Source of the DNA: Saccharopolyspora thermophila
GTDB taxonomy: Bacteria > Actinomycetota > Actinomycetes > Mycobacteriales > Pseudonocardiaceae
Assembly (NCBI RefSeq): GCF_014646075.1
Contig: NZ_BMMT01000004.1
Location: forward strand, 16,191 to 80,190
Direction: 5' to 3'
Length of the DNA stretch: 64,000 nucleotides
Numbering within the stretch: the stretch's first letter is position 1; every line of letters starts with the position of its first letter. Position numbers and translations under genes: made by a program. Of the stretch, positions 1-8,992 are shown one piece after another. The notes beneath the pieces were generated by a model, which saw nothing but the letters and a program-made list of their open reading frames with translations, was not told the DNA's origin and did no database searches.

Positions 1-648
1 ACCGGCCTGCCGGTCGTCGGCTTCGTCGCCAACACTGTCTCCGTCGTGGGTTCGCGAGCAGCGTCCGAGCGCGGTATCAAGATTGCCGTCACCATTGCCA
101 GGAACCTCGTGGAGCGGGACATCACAGTGATCTCGGGTCTGGCCAAGGGTATTGATACCGCAGCGCACACAGCCGCGCTGGAGGCGAACGGCCGTACCGT
201 TGCCTGCATTGGCACTGGAGTCGCGAACTACTATCCGACGGAAAATCCTGCGCTGCAGGACAGGATTGCGACGGAAGGGCTCGTGCTGTCGCAGTTTTGG
301 CCTGATACGCCGCCTCGCCCGCAGAATTTTCCGATGCGAAAAGCGGTGATGTCCGGTTATGGTCGAGCAACGATCATCGTGGAGGCGGGCGAGAAGAGTG
401 GCGCGCGAATCCAGGCCCGGCAGGCTGTGGCGCACGGTCGTCAAGTGGTGCTCACCGATTTCGTGGTCGCCAGGAATGAGTGGGCAAAGAAGCTCGTCGG
501 GCGCCCGGGAGTGCATGTGGCCGAAAGTAACCGCCACGTTATGGACCTGGTAGAGAACGAGATTTTCAGCGAACTCCCGGCGGATGATCTCATCGCGCAG
601 TTGGTCGGGTTGGCGAAGCAGGTCGGCCGCCGTCCAGGATGGCGATGA
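1..648 (+). CDS. DprA/Smf-like DNA-processing protein (SLOG fold), 5' truncated by the window edge
   Basis: The frame is open to base 1, so the true start lies outside the window; the GTG at 46 is an internal valine codon. The visible part has the Rossmann/SLOG core of DprA: the VVGSRAAS nucleotide-binding turn, then SGLAKGIDTAAHTAAL, which matches the DprA signature. DprA loads RecA onto incoming single-stranded DNA in transformation. The later part departs from the family: the usual loop ending in a Gly-Ala-Asn-type motif is replaced by MRKAVMSGYGRATIIVEAGE, and there is no C-terminal winged helix. GC and codon choice look lower than in the following genes (AAT, ATT and AAA are used), which suggests transfer. 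It could be a stand-alone SLOG protein from a mobile or conflict locus rather than housekeeping DprA. The family call is firm, the role is not. Confidence 0.75.
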   Translation, partial: TGLPVVGFVANTVSVVGSRAASERGIKIAVTIARNLVERDITVISGLAKGIDTAAHTAALEANGRTVACIGTGVANYYPTENPALQDRIATEGLVLSQFWPDTPPRPQNFPMRKAVMSGYGRATIIVEAGEKSGARIQARQAVAHGRQVVLTDFVVARNEWAKKLVGRPGVHVAESNRHVMDLVENEIFSELPADDLIAQLVGLAKQVGRRPGWR

Positions 649-738
649 CTGGCGATCAGTCCGGGTGGAGCTGGCTTGGCGTGTTGGTGTCGATGAACGA
701 CATCACGCACTGTCCGGTGGCTGGCGACGGGTCCTGCT

Positions 739-3054
739 TCACCTGATGTCACGCCCGGTCGCGTGGGGTTCGAAGCGGACGATGACCGCCTTGGAGACCG
801 GGGTGTTCGAGCCCTCCGCCACCGAGCCCAGCGGCACCAGCGGGTTGGCCTCCGGGTAGTACGCCGCCGCGCAGCCGCGGGCCGTCGGGTAGGCCACGAG
901 GCGGAAGCGGTTCACGCGGCGTTCCTCCACCGAGCCGTCCGGGGCCGTCCACTCCGACACCACGTCCACCAGATCTCCCGCCGTGAAGCCGAGTTCCGCG
1001 ATGTCCTCGGGGTGGGCCAGTACCACGCGGCGGCCGTCCTCGATGCCCCGGTAGCGGTCCGACAGGCCGTAGATCGTGGTGTTGTACTGGTCGTGGCTGC
1101 GCAGCGTCTGCAGCAGCAGCCGCCCGGTCGGGACCTGGATCGGCTCCGGCACGTTCACCGTGAAGTTCGCCTTGCCGGTCGCGGTCGGGAAGGTGCGGCT
1201 GTCGCGCGGCGGGTGCGGCAGCACGAACCCGTCCGGCTCCCGGACCCGGCGGTTGTAGTCCTCGCAGCCGGGCACCACCCGCGCGATGTGGTCCCGGATC
1301 ACGTCGTAGTCCCGCTCGAACGACTCCCAGCGCACCGGGTGGTCCGGGCCCAGCAGCGTGCGGGCCAGGCGGCAGATGATCGCGACCTCCGACAGCAGGT
1401 GCTCCGAAACCGGGGCGAGCCGCCCGCGCGAGGCGTGCACCACCGACATCGAGTCCTCGACCGTCACGAACTGCGGACCACCGGCCTGCACGTCGCGCTC
1501 GGTGCGGCCCAGTGTCGGCAGAATCAGGGCGGTGCGGCCCGGCGTGACGTGCGAGCGGTTGAGCTTCGTCGACACCTGCACGGTCAGCTCGCAGCTGCGC
1601 AGCGCCGCCGCGGTGGCCTCCGTGTCCGGGGTGGCGGACACGAAGTTGCCACCCATGCCCACGAACGCCCGCACCCGGCCGTCCCGCATGGCCCGGATCG
1701 TGTCCACCGTGTCCAGGCCGGGGTGCCGCGGCACCGGCACCCCGAACTCGGCCTCCAGCGCGGCCAGGAACCTCTCCGGCATCTTCTCCCAGATGCCCAT
1801 CGTCCGGTCGCCCTGCACGTTGGAGTGACCACGCACCGGGCACACCCCCGCGCCCGGCTTGCCGATCATGCCGCGCAACAGCAGCAGATTGACCACCTCG
1901 CGGATGGTCGCCACGCCCTGCCGGTGCTGCGTCAGGCCCATCGCCCAACAGGCGACCGTACGCTCCGAGGAGATCACCATCTCGGCGATCCGCTCGATCT
2001 GCTCCTGCGGCAACCCGGTGGCCTCGGTGGTGGCCTCCCAGTCGAGGTCGGCCTGGGCGGCGAACTCGGCGAAGCCGTGCGTGTGCGCCGCGACGAACTC
2101 CTTGTCCACCGCACCGGCCCTGAGCACCAGCGCGTTGAGCGCCTTGAACAGCGCCAGGTCGCCGCCGATGCGGATCTGGGCGAACTCGTCGGCCAGCGGC
2201 GTGCCGCCACCCAGCACCCCGCGCACGTTCTGCGGGTTGCGGAACCGCATCAGCCCGGTCTCCGGCAGCGGGTTCACCGCGACGATCCGGCCCCCGCGCC
2301 GCTTCATCTTCTCCAACGACGACAGCATCCGCGGGTGGTTGGTGCCCGGGTTCTGGCCCACCACCAGCACGAGATCGGCGTGCTCCACATCGGACAGCGA
2401 CACCGATCCCTTGCCGACGCCGAGGGTCTCGGTCAACGCCGCCCCGGACGACTCGTGGCACATGTTGGAGCAGTCCGGCAGGTTGTTCGTGCCGAAGCAG
2501 CGCACCATCAGCTGGTAGAGGAACGCGGCCTCGTTGCTGGTGCGCCCGGAGGTGTAGAAGGCCGCCTGGTCCGGCGAGTCCAGGGCCCGCAGGCCCGCCG
2601 CGATCACCTCGAACGCCTCAGCCCAGCTGATCGGCCGGTAGTGGGTGTCGCCGTCGCGCAGCACCATCGGGTGCGTCAGGCGTCCCTGCTGGCCCAGCCA
2701 GTAGTCGGTCCGCTCGGCCAGCTCGGCCACCGGGTGGCGGGCGAAGAACTCCGGTCCGACCCGCCGCGTGGTGGCCTCCTCGGCGACCGCCTTCGCGCCG
2801 TTCTCGCAGAACTCGGCGATCTTGCGCCGGTCGCCCTCGGCCTCGCGCGGGTCCGGCCACGCGCAGCCCGGGCAGTCGAAGCCGTCCCGCTGGTTCAGCA
2901 GCGGCAGCGTTCGCGCGGTGCGGGCCAGGCCCATCTGCTCCCAGCTGCGCCGCAGGGAGACGAGCACGCCCTTCACCCCGGCCGCGGCATCGCCCGGCCG
3001 CCCTACCCGGAGGGCGCTCTCGTCGATGTCGTGTTCCGGTGCTCCACGTGACAT
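739..3054 (-). CDS. FdhF/YdeP-family molybdopterin oxidoreductase
   Basis: A protein of about 771 residues of the formate-dehydrogenase-like molybdopterin superfamily, YdeP branch. The N-terminus has the family CPGCAW motif about 55 residues in and a further Cys in EFCENGAKA. The catalytic-domain signatures follow: FYTSGRTSNEA, NNLPDCSNMCHESSG, and VVGQNPGTNHPRM for cofactor binding. The C-terminal molybdopterin-binding domain contains LLLQTLRSHDQYNTTIYG. Members are annotated as formate-dehydrogenase-like or acid-resistance oxidoreductases; the substrate is not known. I start it at ATG 3054 because the 16 codons upstream are not conserved in style and that region overlaps the divergent valS promoter. 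There is no in-frame TGA suggesting selenocysteine. No fdhD or other molybdenum-cofactor gene is adjacent. It converges on the DprA-like gene. Confidence 0.85.
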   Translation of the reverse strand: MSRGAPEHDIDESALRVGRPGDAAAGVKGVLVSLRRSWEQMGLARTARTLPLLNQRDGFDCPGCAWPDPREAEGDRRKIAEFCENGAKAVAEEATTRRVGPEFFARHPVAELAERTDYWLGQQGRLTHPMVLRDGDTHYRPISWAEAFEVIAAGLRALDSPDQAAFYTSGRTSNEAAFLYQLMVRCFGTNNLPDCSNMCHESSGAALTETLGVGKGSVSLSDVEHADLVLVVGQNPGTNHPRMLSSLEKMKRRGGRIVAVNPLPETGLMRFRNPQNVRGVLGGGTPLADEFAQIRIGGDLALFKALNALVLRAGAVDKEFVAAHTHGFAEFAAQADLDWEATTEATGLPQEQIERIAEMVISSERTVACWAMGLTQHRQGVATIREVVNLLLLRGMIGKPGAGVCPVRGHSNVQGDRTMGIWEKMPERFLAALEAEFGVPVPRHPGLDTVDTIRAMRDGRVRAFVGMGGNFVSATPDTEATAAALRSCELTVQVSTKLNRSHVTPGRTALILPTLGRTERDVQAGGPQFVTVEDSMSVVHASRGRLAPVSEHLLSEVAIICRLARTLLGPDHPVRWESFERDYDVIRDHIARVVPGCEDYNRRVREPDGFVLPHPPRDSRTFPTATGKANFTVNVPEPIQVPTGRLLLQTLRSHDQYNTTIYGLSDRYRGIEDGRRVVLAHPEDIAELGFTAGDLVDVVSEWTAPDGSVEERRVNRFRLVAYPTARGCAAAYYPEANPLVPLGSVAEGSNTPVSKAVIVRFEPHATGRDIR

Positions 3055-3166
3055 GCGCCCAGCGTGCGGCACCGCCCATCGACCGGCACGGCAGAGTGTC
3101 ATAGATCACATCTGGGCCGGTTGCGGGCCCGGCTGGAGCCCGGCAAAGGCGCAGCACCGCCACTCG

Positions 3167-3172
3167 TAGAAT
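3167..3172 (+). promoter_or_regulatory. -10 element TAGAAT of a leaderless valS promoter
   Basis: TAGAAT lies exactly 7 bases before the GTG start of valS, and there is no Shine-Dalgarno sequence between. That spacing places transcription initiation at the start codon, the usual actinobacterial leaderless layout. It leaves no room for a T-box leader. Confidence 0.6.
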
Positions 3173-3179
3173 TCGGCCT

Positions 3180-5813
3180 GTGACACAGACCCATGCCGCC
3201 CAGCACCGTGCACTTCCGTCGACCTGGAATCCGGCCGACCACGAGGCCGAGCTCTACCAGCGCTGGGTAGCTGCCGGGTACTTCACCGCGGACGTCAACA
3301 GTGACAAACCGCCGTTCTCCATCGTCATCCCGCCGCCGAACGTCACCGGCAGCCTGCACATCGGGCACGCCTACGAGCACACCCAGATGGACATCCTCAG
3401 CCGGCGCCGCCGGATGCAGGGGTACGAGGTTCTGTGGCTGCCGGGCATGGACCACGCCAGCATCGCCGTGCAGGCCCTGGTCGAGCGGCAGCTCCGCGAG
3501 GAGGGCATCGACCACCGCGAGCTGGGCCGCGAGGCGTTCCTGGAACGCGTGTGGCAGTGGAAGGAGCAGCACGGCGGGGCCATCCTGTCCCAGATGTGCC
3601 GTCTCGGTGACAGCGTCGACTGGAGCCGCGAGCGCTTCACCATGGACGCCGGGCTGTCCCGCGCCGTGCAGACGATCTTCAAGAAGCTCTACGACGACGG
3701 GCTGATCTACCGCGCCGAGCGGCTGGTGAACTGGTCGCCCGAGATGCGCTCGGCGATCAGCGACATCGAGGTGGAGCACAAGGAGGTCGAGGGCGAGCTC
3801 GTCTCCATGCGCTACGGCGACGGGGACCGTTCGATCGTGGTCGCCACGACCCGGGTCGAGACCATGCTCGGCGACACCGCCGTCGCGGTGCACCCCGACG
3901 ACGACCGGTACCGGCACCTGGTCGGCACCGAGGTCGAGCTGCCGCTGACCGGGCGCAAGATCCCGATCATCGCCGACGAGCATGTCGACCCGGAGTTCGG
4001 CACCGGCGCGGTCAAGGTGACGCCGGCGCACGACCCGAACGACTTCGAGATCGGCAGGCGGCACGACCTGCCGATGCTCACGATCATGGACGAGGCGGGC
4101 CGCATCGCCCACACCGGCACCCGCTTCGACGGCATGGACCGCTTCGAGGCGCGGGTCGCGGTGCGTGAGGCGCTGCGCGAGCAGGGCCGGATCGTCGCCG
4201 AGAAGCGCCCGTACCTGCACAGCGTCGGGCACAGCTCGCGGTCGAAGGAGCCGATCGAGCCGCGCCTGTCGCTGCAGTGGTTCGTCAAGGTCGGCCCGCT
4301 GGCCAAGGCCGCCGGGGACGCGGTGCGCGACGGCCGGGTGATGATCCACCCGCCGGAGATGACCAAGCGCTACTTCGACTGGGTCGACAACCTGCACGAC
4401 TGGGCCATCTCGCGGCAGCTGTGGTGGGGCCACCGAATCCCGATCTGGTACGGCCCGAACGGTGAGGTGGTGTGCGTCGGCCCGGACGAGGAGCCTCCGT
4501 CGGGCGAGGGGTGGCACCAGGACGAGGACGTGCTGGACACCTGGTTCTCCTCGGGGCTGTGGCCGTTCTCCACGATGGGCTGGCCGGAGGACACCGCGGA
4601 CCTGCGGAAGTTCTACCCGACCAGCGTGCTGGTCACCGGCTACGACATCCTGTTCTTCTGGGTCGCCCGGATGATGATGTTCGGGCTGTACGCGATGGAC
4701 GGGCAGCCGCCCTTCAGGATCGTCGCGCTGCACGGCATGGTCCGTGACGCGCACGGCAAGAAGATGTCGAAGTCGGCGGGCAACACCGTGGACCCGCTGG
4801 TGTGGATGGACACCTACGGCACCGACGCGCTGCGGTTCACGCTGGCGCGCGGCGCGAACCCGGGCACCGACTCGCCGATCAGCGAGGAGTGGGTCGCCGG
4901 GTCGCGCAGCTTCTGTACGAAGCTGTTCAACGCCACCAAGTTCGCGCTGATGAACGGCGCGCGGGTGCCGGAGCGGCTGCCGGAGCGGGGCGAGCTGACC
5001 GACGCCGACCGGTGGATCCTGGGCCGCATCGACCAGCTGGTGTCCGATGTGGACGATCTGCTGGAGGACTTCCAGTTCGCCAAGGCCACCGAGGCGCTGT
5101 ACCACTTCACCTGGGACGAGTTCTGCGACTGGTACCTGGAGCTGTCCAAGGTCCAGTTGGACGGCGAAGGGGAGCGGGCGGAGCGCACCCGCGAGGTGCT
5201 CGGGTACGTGCTCGACGTGCTGCTGCGGCTGCTGCACCCGACGATCCCGTTCATCACCGAGGCGCTGTGGACCGCGCTGACCGGCCGCGAGTCGGTGGTG
5301 GTCGCGGAGTGGCCGAAACCGTCCGGCGAGGCGGTCGACGAGGCCGCCGCGGAGCGCGTCGCCGCGCTGCAGAAGCTGGTCACCGAGATCCGGCGGTTCC
5401 GGTCGGACCAGGGGCTCAAGCCGGGGCAGCGGGTGGCCGCGAAGCTCAGCGGGGTGGCCGAGCTGGGGCTGGCCGACCACGTCCCGGCGGTGCGGGCGCT
5501 GGCGCGCGTCACCGAGCCCGAGGACGGCTTCACGTCGTCGGCGTCGATCGAGGTGGGCCTGACCGGCGGCACCGTCCTGGTGGAGCTGGACCTGTCCGGG
5601 GCGGTGGACGTCGAGGCCGAGCGCAAGCGGCTGGCCAAGGACCTCGCCGCGGCGGAGAAGGAGCTGTCGGGTACCGAGAAGAAGCTGAACAACCCGGCGT
5701 TCCTGGACAAGGCCCCGGCCGAGGTGGTGGAGAAGATCCGGGCGCGCCGCGAGACCGCCCGGGCGGACATCGAGCGGATCAACGCCCGCCTGGCGGCCCT
5801 GCCGCAGGGCTGA
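3180..5813 (+). CDS. valS: Valyl-tRNA synthetase
   Basis: Class I aminoacyl-tRNA synthetase (877 aa) that charges tRNA-Val in the cytoplasm. The HIGH motif appears as [10 protein letters not shown] after PPPNVTGSL, the KMSKS motif as [14 protein letters not shown] near residue 525, and the editing (CP1) domain lies between them with [17 protein letters not shown]. An anticodon-binding domain follows, then a C-terminal Val-specific coiled coil from about residue 805, with regularly spaced Lys/Glu-rich heptads. Length and order are normal for the family. The start is GTG 3180, supported by the leaderless -10 upstream. It begins the conserved block valS, folC, DUF4233, ndk, here opened by inserted genes. 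Confidence 0.97.
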   Translation: MTQTHAAQHRALPSTWNPADHEAELYQRWVAAGYFTADVNSDKPPFSIVIPPPNVTGSLHIGHAYEHTQMDILSRRRRMQGYEVLWLPGMDHASIAVQALVERQLREEGIDHRELGREAFLERVWQWKEQHGGAILSQMCRLGDSVDWSRERFTMDAGLSRAVQTIFKKLYDDGLIYRAERLVNWSPEMRSAISDIEVEHKEVEGELVSMRYGDGDRSIVVATTRVETMLGDTAVAVHPDDDRYRHLVGTEVELPLTGRKIPIIADEHVDPEFGTGAVKVTPAHDPNDFEIGRRHDLPMLTIMDEAGRIAHTGTRFDGMDRFEARVAVREALREQGRIVAEKRPYLHSVGHSSRSKEPIEPRLSLQWFVKVGPLAKAAGDAVRDGRVMIHPPEMTKRYFDWVDNLHDWAISRQLWWGHRIPIWYGPNGEVVCVGPDEEPPSGEGWHQDEDVLDTWFSSGLWPFSTMGWPEDTADLRKFYPTSVLVTGYDILFFWVARMMMFGLYAMDGQPPFRIVALHGMVRDAHGKKMSKSAGNTVDPLVWMDTYGTDALRFTLARGANPGTDSPISEEWVAGSRSFCTKLFNATKFALMNGARVPERLPERGELTDADRWILGRIDQLVSDVDDLLEDFQFAKATEALYHFTWDEFCDWYLELSKVQLDGEGERAERTREVLGYVLDVLLRLLHPTIPFITEALWTALTGRESVVVAEWPKPSGEAVDEAAAERVAALQKLVTEIRRFRSDQGLKPGQRVAAKLSGVAELGLADHVPAVRALARVTEPEDGFTSSASIEVGLTGGTVLVELDLSGAVDVEAERKRLAKDLAAAEKELSGTEKKLNNPAFLDKAPAEVVEKIRARRETARADIERINARLAALPQG

Positions 5814-6620
5814 TCACCTGATCGTGTGGTGAGTGGAGGGCACCTCCGGTTTGATCGGCCGGAGGTGTCCTCCACCGCGTTCTGCCTCGCTCTGGCGGAC
5901 GGCGGCGACGACGACCGGGAGGGCGAAGAACAGGCGGTCGTTCTCGGCCCGGTGCCGTTGCTCGGCGATCCAGGCGTCGGCTTGCTCGGGGGTCACCGCC
6001 GCGGTGGCGCGGGCTGATTCCGCGAGGCCCACCAGCACCGGCAGCACCAGGTCGCCGGTGAGCACACTGGTGTGGACCTCCACGGAGACGTCGTGGAAAC
6101 CACCGTCCAGCAACAGGTTCCGGTAGCGGCGGGCGGAGTGCGGGTGCCGCACGGTGGACAGCCGCGCCTGCACCACGGCGCGGGTCAGCGCCATGTCCGC
6201 AGCATCGACCAGGATCGCCTCCCAGTCCTGGCCGAGCAGGACGATGCGGCCGCCGGGCGCGAGCACCCGGCGGGCCTCCGCGAGGGCGGCCGCCGGGTCC
6301 GCCACCGCGTGGTACACCTTCTCGGCCCGGTAGCCGGTCAGCTCGCCGTCGGCGAACGGCAGCGCGGCGGCGTCCGCCACCCGGAACTCGGCGTCCGGGT
6401 AGCGCGCGGCGGCGACCGCCACCACCTCCGCGTCGACGTCCACCCCGATGGTCGGCACCCCGCGTCGGCGCAGCTCGGCGACAGCCAGCCCGGTACCGCA
6501 GCCCACGTCGACGGCGGCCGTGGTGGGGCCGAGGAGTTCGTAGGAGCGCTCCCGCAGGCGGGCGGCCTCCGGCTGGGCGTCGAAGCGGTCGAGGATCTCG
6601 ATCAGGTTTGTCGTTGACAT
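5814..6620 (-). CDS. Class I SAM-dependent methyltransferase
   Basis: A 268-residue methyltransferase with the Rossmann SAM-binding motif VDVGCGTGLAVAEL (about residues 38-51), an acidic residue after GVDVD that would hold the ribose, and the post-I motif RVADAAALPFADGEL. The pattern is that of the UbiE/Methyltransf_11 group of small-molecule methyltransferases. The substrate cannot be read from sequence. Its stop codon directly abuts the valS stop with no base between. The last 25 or so codons run through a strong inverted repeat and read as low-quality protein, so an ancestral stop may have been lost. It is divergent from a MerR regulator, whose predicted promoter architecture points at this gene. 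Confidence 0.85.
   Translation of the reverse strand: MSTTNLIEILDRFDAQPEAARLRERSYELLGPTTAAVDVGCGTGLAVAELRRRGVPTIGVDVDAEVVAVAAARYPDAEFRVADAAALPFADGELTGYRAEKVYHAVADPAAALAEARRVLAPGGRIVLLGQDWEAILVDAADMALTRAVVQARLSTVRHPHSARRYRNLLLDGGFHDVSVEVHTSVLTGDLVLPVLVGLAESARATAAVTPEQADAWIAEQRHRAENDRLFFALPVVVAAVRQSEAERGGGHLRPIKPEVPSTHHTIR
5833..5875. terminator. Bidirectional stem-loop between valS and the methyltransferase, inside the latter's coding end
   Basis: Arms 5833-5849 and 5859-5875 pair over 17 positions with a single G-T wobble; the core is CACCTCCGG/CCGGAGGTG and the loop is TTTGATCGG. There is no long T tail, as is common in actinobacteria. It lies 20 bases past the valS stop but within the last codons of the convergent methyltransferase. 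Confidence 0.65.
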
Positions 6621-6627
6621 GCCGGAC

Positions 6628-6658
6628 AGCCTGCGACTTCATGTCGACGTGAAGTCAA
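6628..6658 (-). promoter_or_regulatory. MerR-type promoter with operator palindrome for the methyltransferase
   Basis: On the minus strand TTGACT (6653-6658) and CAGGCT (6628-6633) are separated by 19 bp, and the ATG at 6620 follows 7 bases after the -10. The spacer holds a palindrome, 6635-6656, centred on GTCGAC, with 20 of 22 positions symmetric (core ACTTCATGTCGACGTGAAGT). An over-long 19-bp spacer with a dyad inside it is the hallmark of MerR-activated promoters, and a MerR gene lies next door. Confidence 0.65.
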
Positions 6659-6660
6659 CG

Positions 6661-7077
6661 ATGAGCATCGGCGACCTTGCCGGACGGTTCGGGCTGGCCA
6701 CCCACGTGCTGCGGCACTGGGAGTCGGTGGGGCTGCTGAGCCCGGAGCGCGTCGCCGGCCGCCGCCGGTACGGCCCGGACGACCTGTACCGGGTCGCGAT
6801 CATCCTGCGGGCGAAGGAAGCCGGGCTGGGTCTCGACGCGATCCGCGAGATGTTCGCCACCAAGGACCCGATCGCCCGGCGCGGCGTCATGCGGCAGCAC
6901 CGCGACGACCTGCGGCGGCGGATTGACGCGCTGCGTGCCTCGCTGGAGCTCGTCGAATGCGCCCTGGAATGCGAGCACGTCGACGTCGCGACCTGCCCGC
7001 ACTTCCGAGCCGTGCTCGACGCCCGGATCGAGGACGCCGCCCGCACCGCCACGCACCCCGGTCCGGGCGGTATCTAG
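6661..7077 (+). CDS. MerR-family transcriptional regulator
   Basis: About 138 residues. The N-terminal MerR winged helix-turn-helix reads SIGDLAGRFGLATHVLRHWE followed by the arginine-rich RVAGRRRYGPDDL wing, then a long dimerisation helix. The C-terminal effector part carries cysteines in CALECEH and TCPHF, a pattern I associate with a group of actinobacterial MerR proteins; whether it binds a metal or senses redox is unknown. ATG 6661 is chosen over ATG 6619 because the MerR fold begins there and the upstream codons cover the operator palindrome. It probably activates the divergent methyltransferase gene. TAGACT over its stop codon may be the -10 of the folC promoter. Confidence 0.85.
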   Translation: MSIGDLAGRFGLATHVLRHWESVGLLSPERVAGRRRYGPDDLYRVAIILRAKEAGLGLDAIREMFATKDPIARRGVMRQHRDDLRRRIDALRASLELVECALECEHVDVATCPHFRAVLDARIEDAARTATHPGPGGI

Positions 7078-7135
7078 ACTTCGAACTGAGGCCGTCGTCC
7101 TCGTCGTGCCCAGCCTGAACCAGGGGAGTGAGCTT

Positions 7136-8503
7136 GTGACCGGCACCGATGCCGCCGCGCTGCACGAACTGCGCGTGGTGGAGGCCGAGCTCAACGAACG
7201 CTGGCCGGAGACCAAGATCGAGCCGTCGCTCGACCGCATCCGGGCGTTGACCGATCTGCTCGCCGAGCCGCAGCGCAGCTACCCGGTCGTGCACGTCGCG
7301 GGCACCAACGGCAAGTCGTCGACCACGCGGATGGTGGACGCGCTGCTGAGCGGTCTCGGGCTGCGCACCGGCCGCTACACCAGCCCACACCTGCAGCTGG
7401 CCACCGAACGCATCAGCATCGACGGTCGGCCGATCAGCCCGGCGGCCTACGTCGAGGCATACCGCGACATCGCCCCGTACGTCTCCATCGTGGACGCGCA
7501 GAGCGACGTGCGGATGAGCAAGTTCGAGGTGCTGACCGGCATGGCGTTCGCCGCCTTCGCCGACGCCCCGGTGGAGGCCGCGGTGCTCGAGGTCGGCCTG
7601 GGCGGCAGCTGGGACGCCACCAACGTGGCCGACGCGAAGGTCGCGGTGATCACGCCGGTCGCCCTGGACCACGCCGAGTACCTGGGCAGCGAGCTGTCCG
7701 GCATCGCCCGTGAGAAGGCCGGGATCATCAAGCCCGGCTCCATCGTGGTGCTGGCCGCGCAGGCCGCCGAGGCGCAGCGGGCGATCATGGAGCGCATCGC
7801 GGAGATCGACGCGACGGTGGCCCGCGAGGGCCAGGAGTTCGGCGTGCTGTCGCGGACGGTCGCCGTGGGTGGCCAGATGCTCCGGCTGCAGGGCCTCGGC
7901 GGGGTCTACGACGAGATCTTTCTGCCCCTGCACGGCGAGCACCAGGCGCGCAACGCCGCGGTGGCGCTGGCCGCGGCGGAGGCGTTCTTCGGGGCCGGCG
8001 CGCAGCGGCAGCTCGACGTCGAACGGGTCCGCGAGGCGTTCGCGAGCGTCATCACACCCGGGCGGCTGGAGCGGGTCCGCTCCGCGCCGGCGGTGCTCGT
8101 CGACGCCGCCCACAACCCGCACGGGGCGAAGGCCCTCGCCGACGCACTCAGCTCGGAGTTCTCCTTCCGCCGTCTGGTCGCGGTGGTCGGCGTGCTCGGT
8201 GACAAGGACGCCCGGGGCATCCTGGAGGAGCTGGAGCCGGTCGTCGAGGAGGTCGTGCTGACCCGGAACTCCTCGCCGCGCGCCTTGGACCCCGACCAGC
8301 TGGCGGGCATGGCCAGGGACATCTTCGGCGCGGACCGGATCGTCGTGGAGCCGCGACTGGACGACGCGGTCGAGGCGGCCATCGGCCTGGCGGAGGAGAC
8401 GTCGGATCCCGGCGAGTCGATGTCCGGCGGCGGCGTGGTGATCACCGGTTCCGTGGTGACCGCGGGGGAGGCCCGCGCCCTGTTCGGCAAGGAACCGGCA
8501 TGA
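7136..8503 (+). CDS. folC: Bifunctional dihydrofolate/folylpolyglutamate synthase
   Basis: Mur-ligase-type enzyme (455 aa) that adds glutamate to dihydropteroate and to reduced folates using ATP. It shows the P-loop HVAGTNGKSSTTRMV, the central ligase motif LEVGLGGSWDATNVA with the GIAREKAGIIKPG lysine region, and the C-terminal ligand motif VLVDAAHNPHGAKAL. The start is GTG 7136, preceded by GGGGAG at a suitable distance; reading frames opening further upstream overlap merR and lack such a site. TAGACT at 7075-7080 fits a -10. The stop overlaps the next gene by ATGA, so the two are translationally coupled. Confidence 0.95.
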   Translation: MTGTDAAALHELRVVEAELNERWPETKIEPSLDRIRALTDLLAEPQRSYPVVHVAGTNGKSSTTRMVDALLSGLGLRTGRYTSPHLQLATERISIDGRPISPAAYVEAYRDIAPYVSIVDAQSDVRMSKFEVLTGMAFAAFADAPVEAAVLEVGLGGSWDATNVADAKVAVITPVALDHAEYLGSELSGIAREKAGIIKPGSIVVLAAQAAEAQRAIMERIAEIDATVAREGQEFGVLSRTVAVGGQMLRLQGLGGVYDEIFLPLHGEHQARNAAVALAAAEAFFGAGAQRQLDVERVREAFASVITPGRLERVRSAPAVLVDAAHNPHGAKALADALSSEFSFRRLVAVVGVLGDKDARGILEELEPVVEEVVLTRNSSPRALDPDQLAGMARDIFGADRIVVEPRLDDAVEAAIGLAEETSDPGESMSGGGVVITGSVVTAGEARALFGKEPA

Positions 8504-8967
8504 GTGAGGCGGGATCCGTCGTGACCGATCAGCCCGAATCCGAATCCGGCCTGCCCGAGGCGCCGCCCGGGGTGCGCGACCCGTGGAAGGGCCTGCGCGG
8601 CATCATGGCGGGCACCCTGGTGCTGGAGTTCATCGCGTTCCTGCTCGCGCTGCCGGTGGTGTGGAAGTTCGGCGGCGGGGTGTCCAGCGTCGGTTTCGTG
8701 GTCGTCGCAACGCTGTCGGTGCTGATGCTGCTGGCGGCTTTCGTGCAGCGGCGCCGGTGGGGGCTCGGTGTCGCGCTCGCCCTGCAGGTGGCGATCATTT
8801 TGTGCGCTTTCGTGCACCCGGCAATCGGCATCATGGGTGTGGTGTTCGCCCTGGTCTGGGGCTACATCCTGCACCTGCGCCGCGACGTGGCGAACCGGAT
8901 GCGCGCGGGCCTGCTCTACGACCAGCTCGGCCACCCGCCCGGCTACCCCCCGGAGAAGACCGACTGA
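8500..8967 (+). CDS. DUF4233 membrane protein coupled to folC
   Basis: A 155-residue membrane protein of the DUF4233 family, which in actinobacteria typically sits between folC and ndk. After a soluble acidic N-terminus of about 25 residues it has four predicted membrane helices (starting near GIMAGTLVLEF, VGFVVVATLSVLML, LGVALALQVAIILC and IGIMGVVFALVWGY), then a basic cytoplasmic tail. Its start overlaps the folC stop (ATGA), which indicates one operon. The function is unknown; gene order is the main evidence for any link to folate or nucleotide metabolism. Confidence 0.88.
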   Translation: MSEAGSVVTDQPESESGLPEAPPGVRDPWKGLRGIMAGTLVLEFIAFLLALPVVWKFGGGVSSVGFVVVATLSVLMLLAAFVQRRRWGLGVALALQVAIILCAFVHPAIGIMGVVFALVWGYILHLRRDVANRMRAGLLYDQLGHPPGYPPEKTD

Positions 8968-8992
8968 TCGGGCTGGCAGTCGGGCTCGCTGC

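Noticed and set aside
763..3051. Long plus-strand open frame opposite the YdeP-type oxidoreductase
   Set aside because: The product is a histidine/arginine/alanine-rich low-complexity string without domains. It is the usual antisense shadow of a GC-rich gene.
3100..3180. T-box leader for valS
   Set aside because: The -10 TAGAAT is 7 bases from the start codon, leaving no leader RNA.
3099..5480. Minus-strand 793-codon frame opposite valS
   Set aside because: It mirrors the valS codon structure, has no recognisable motif and no ribosome site. It is a shadow.
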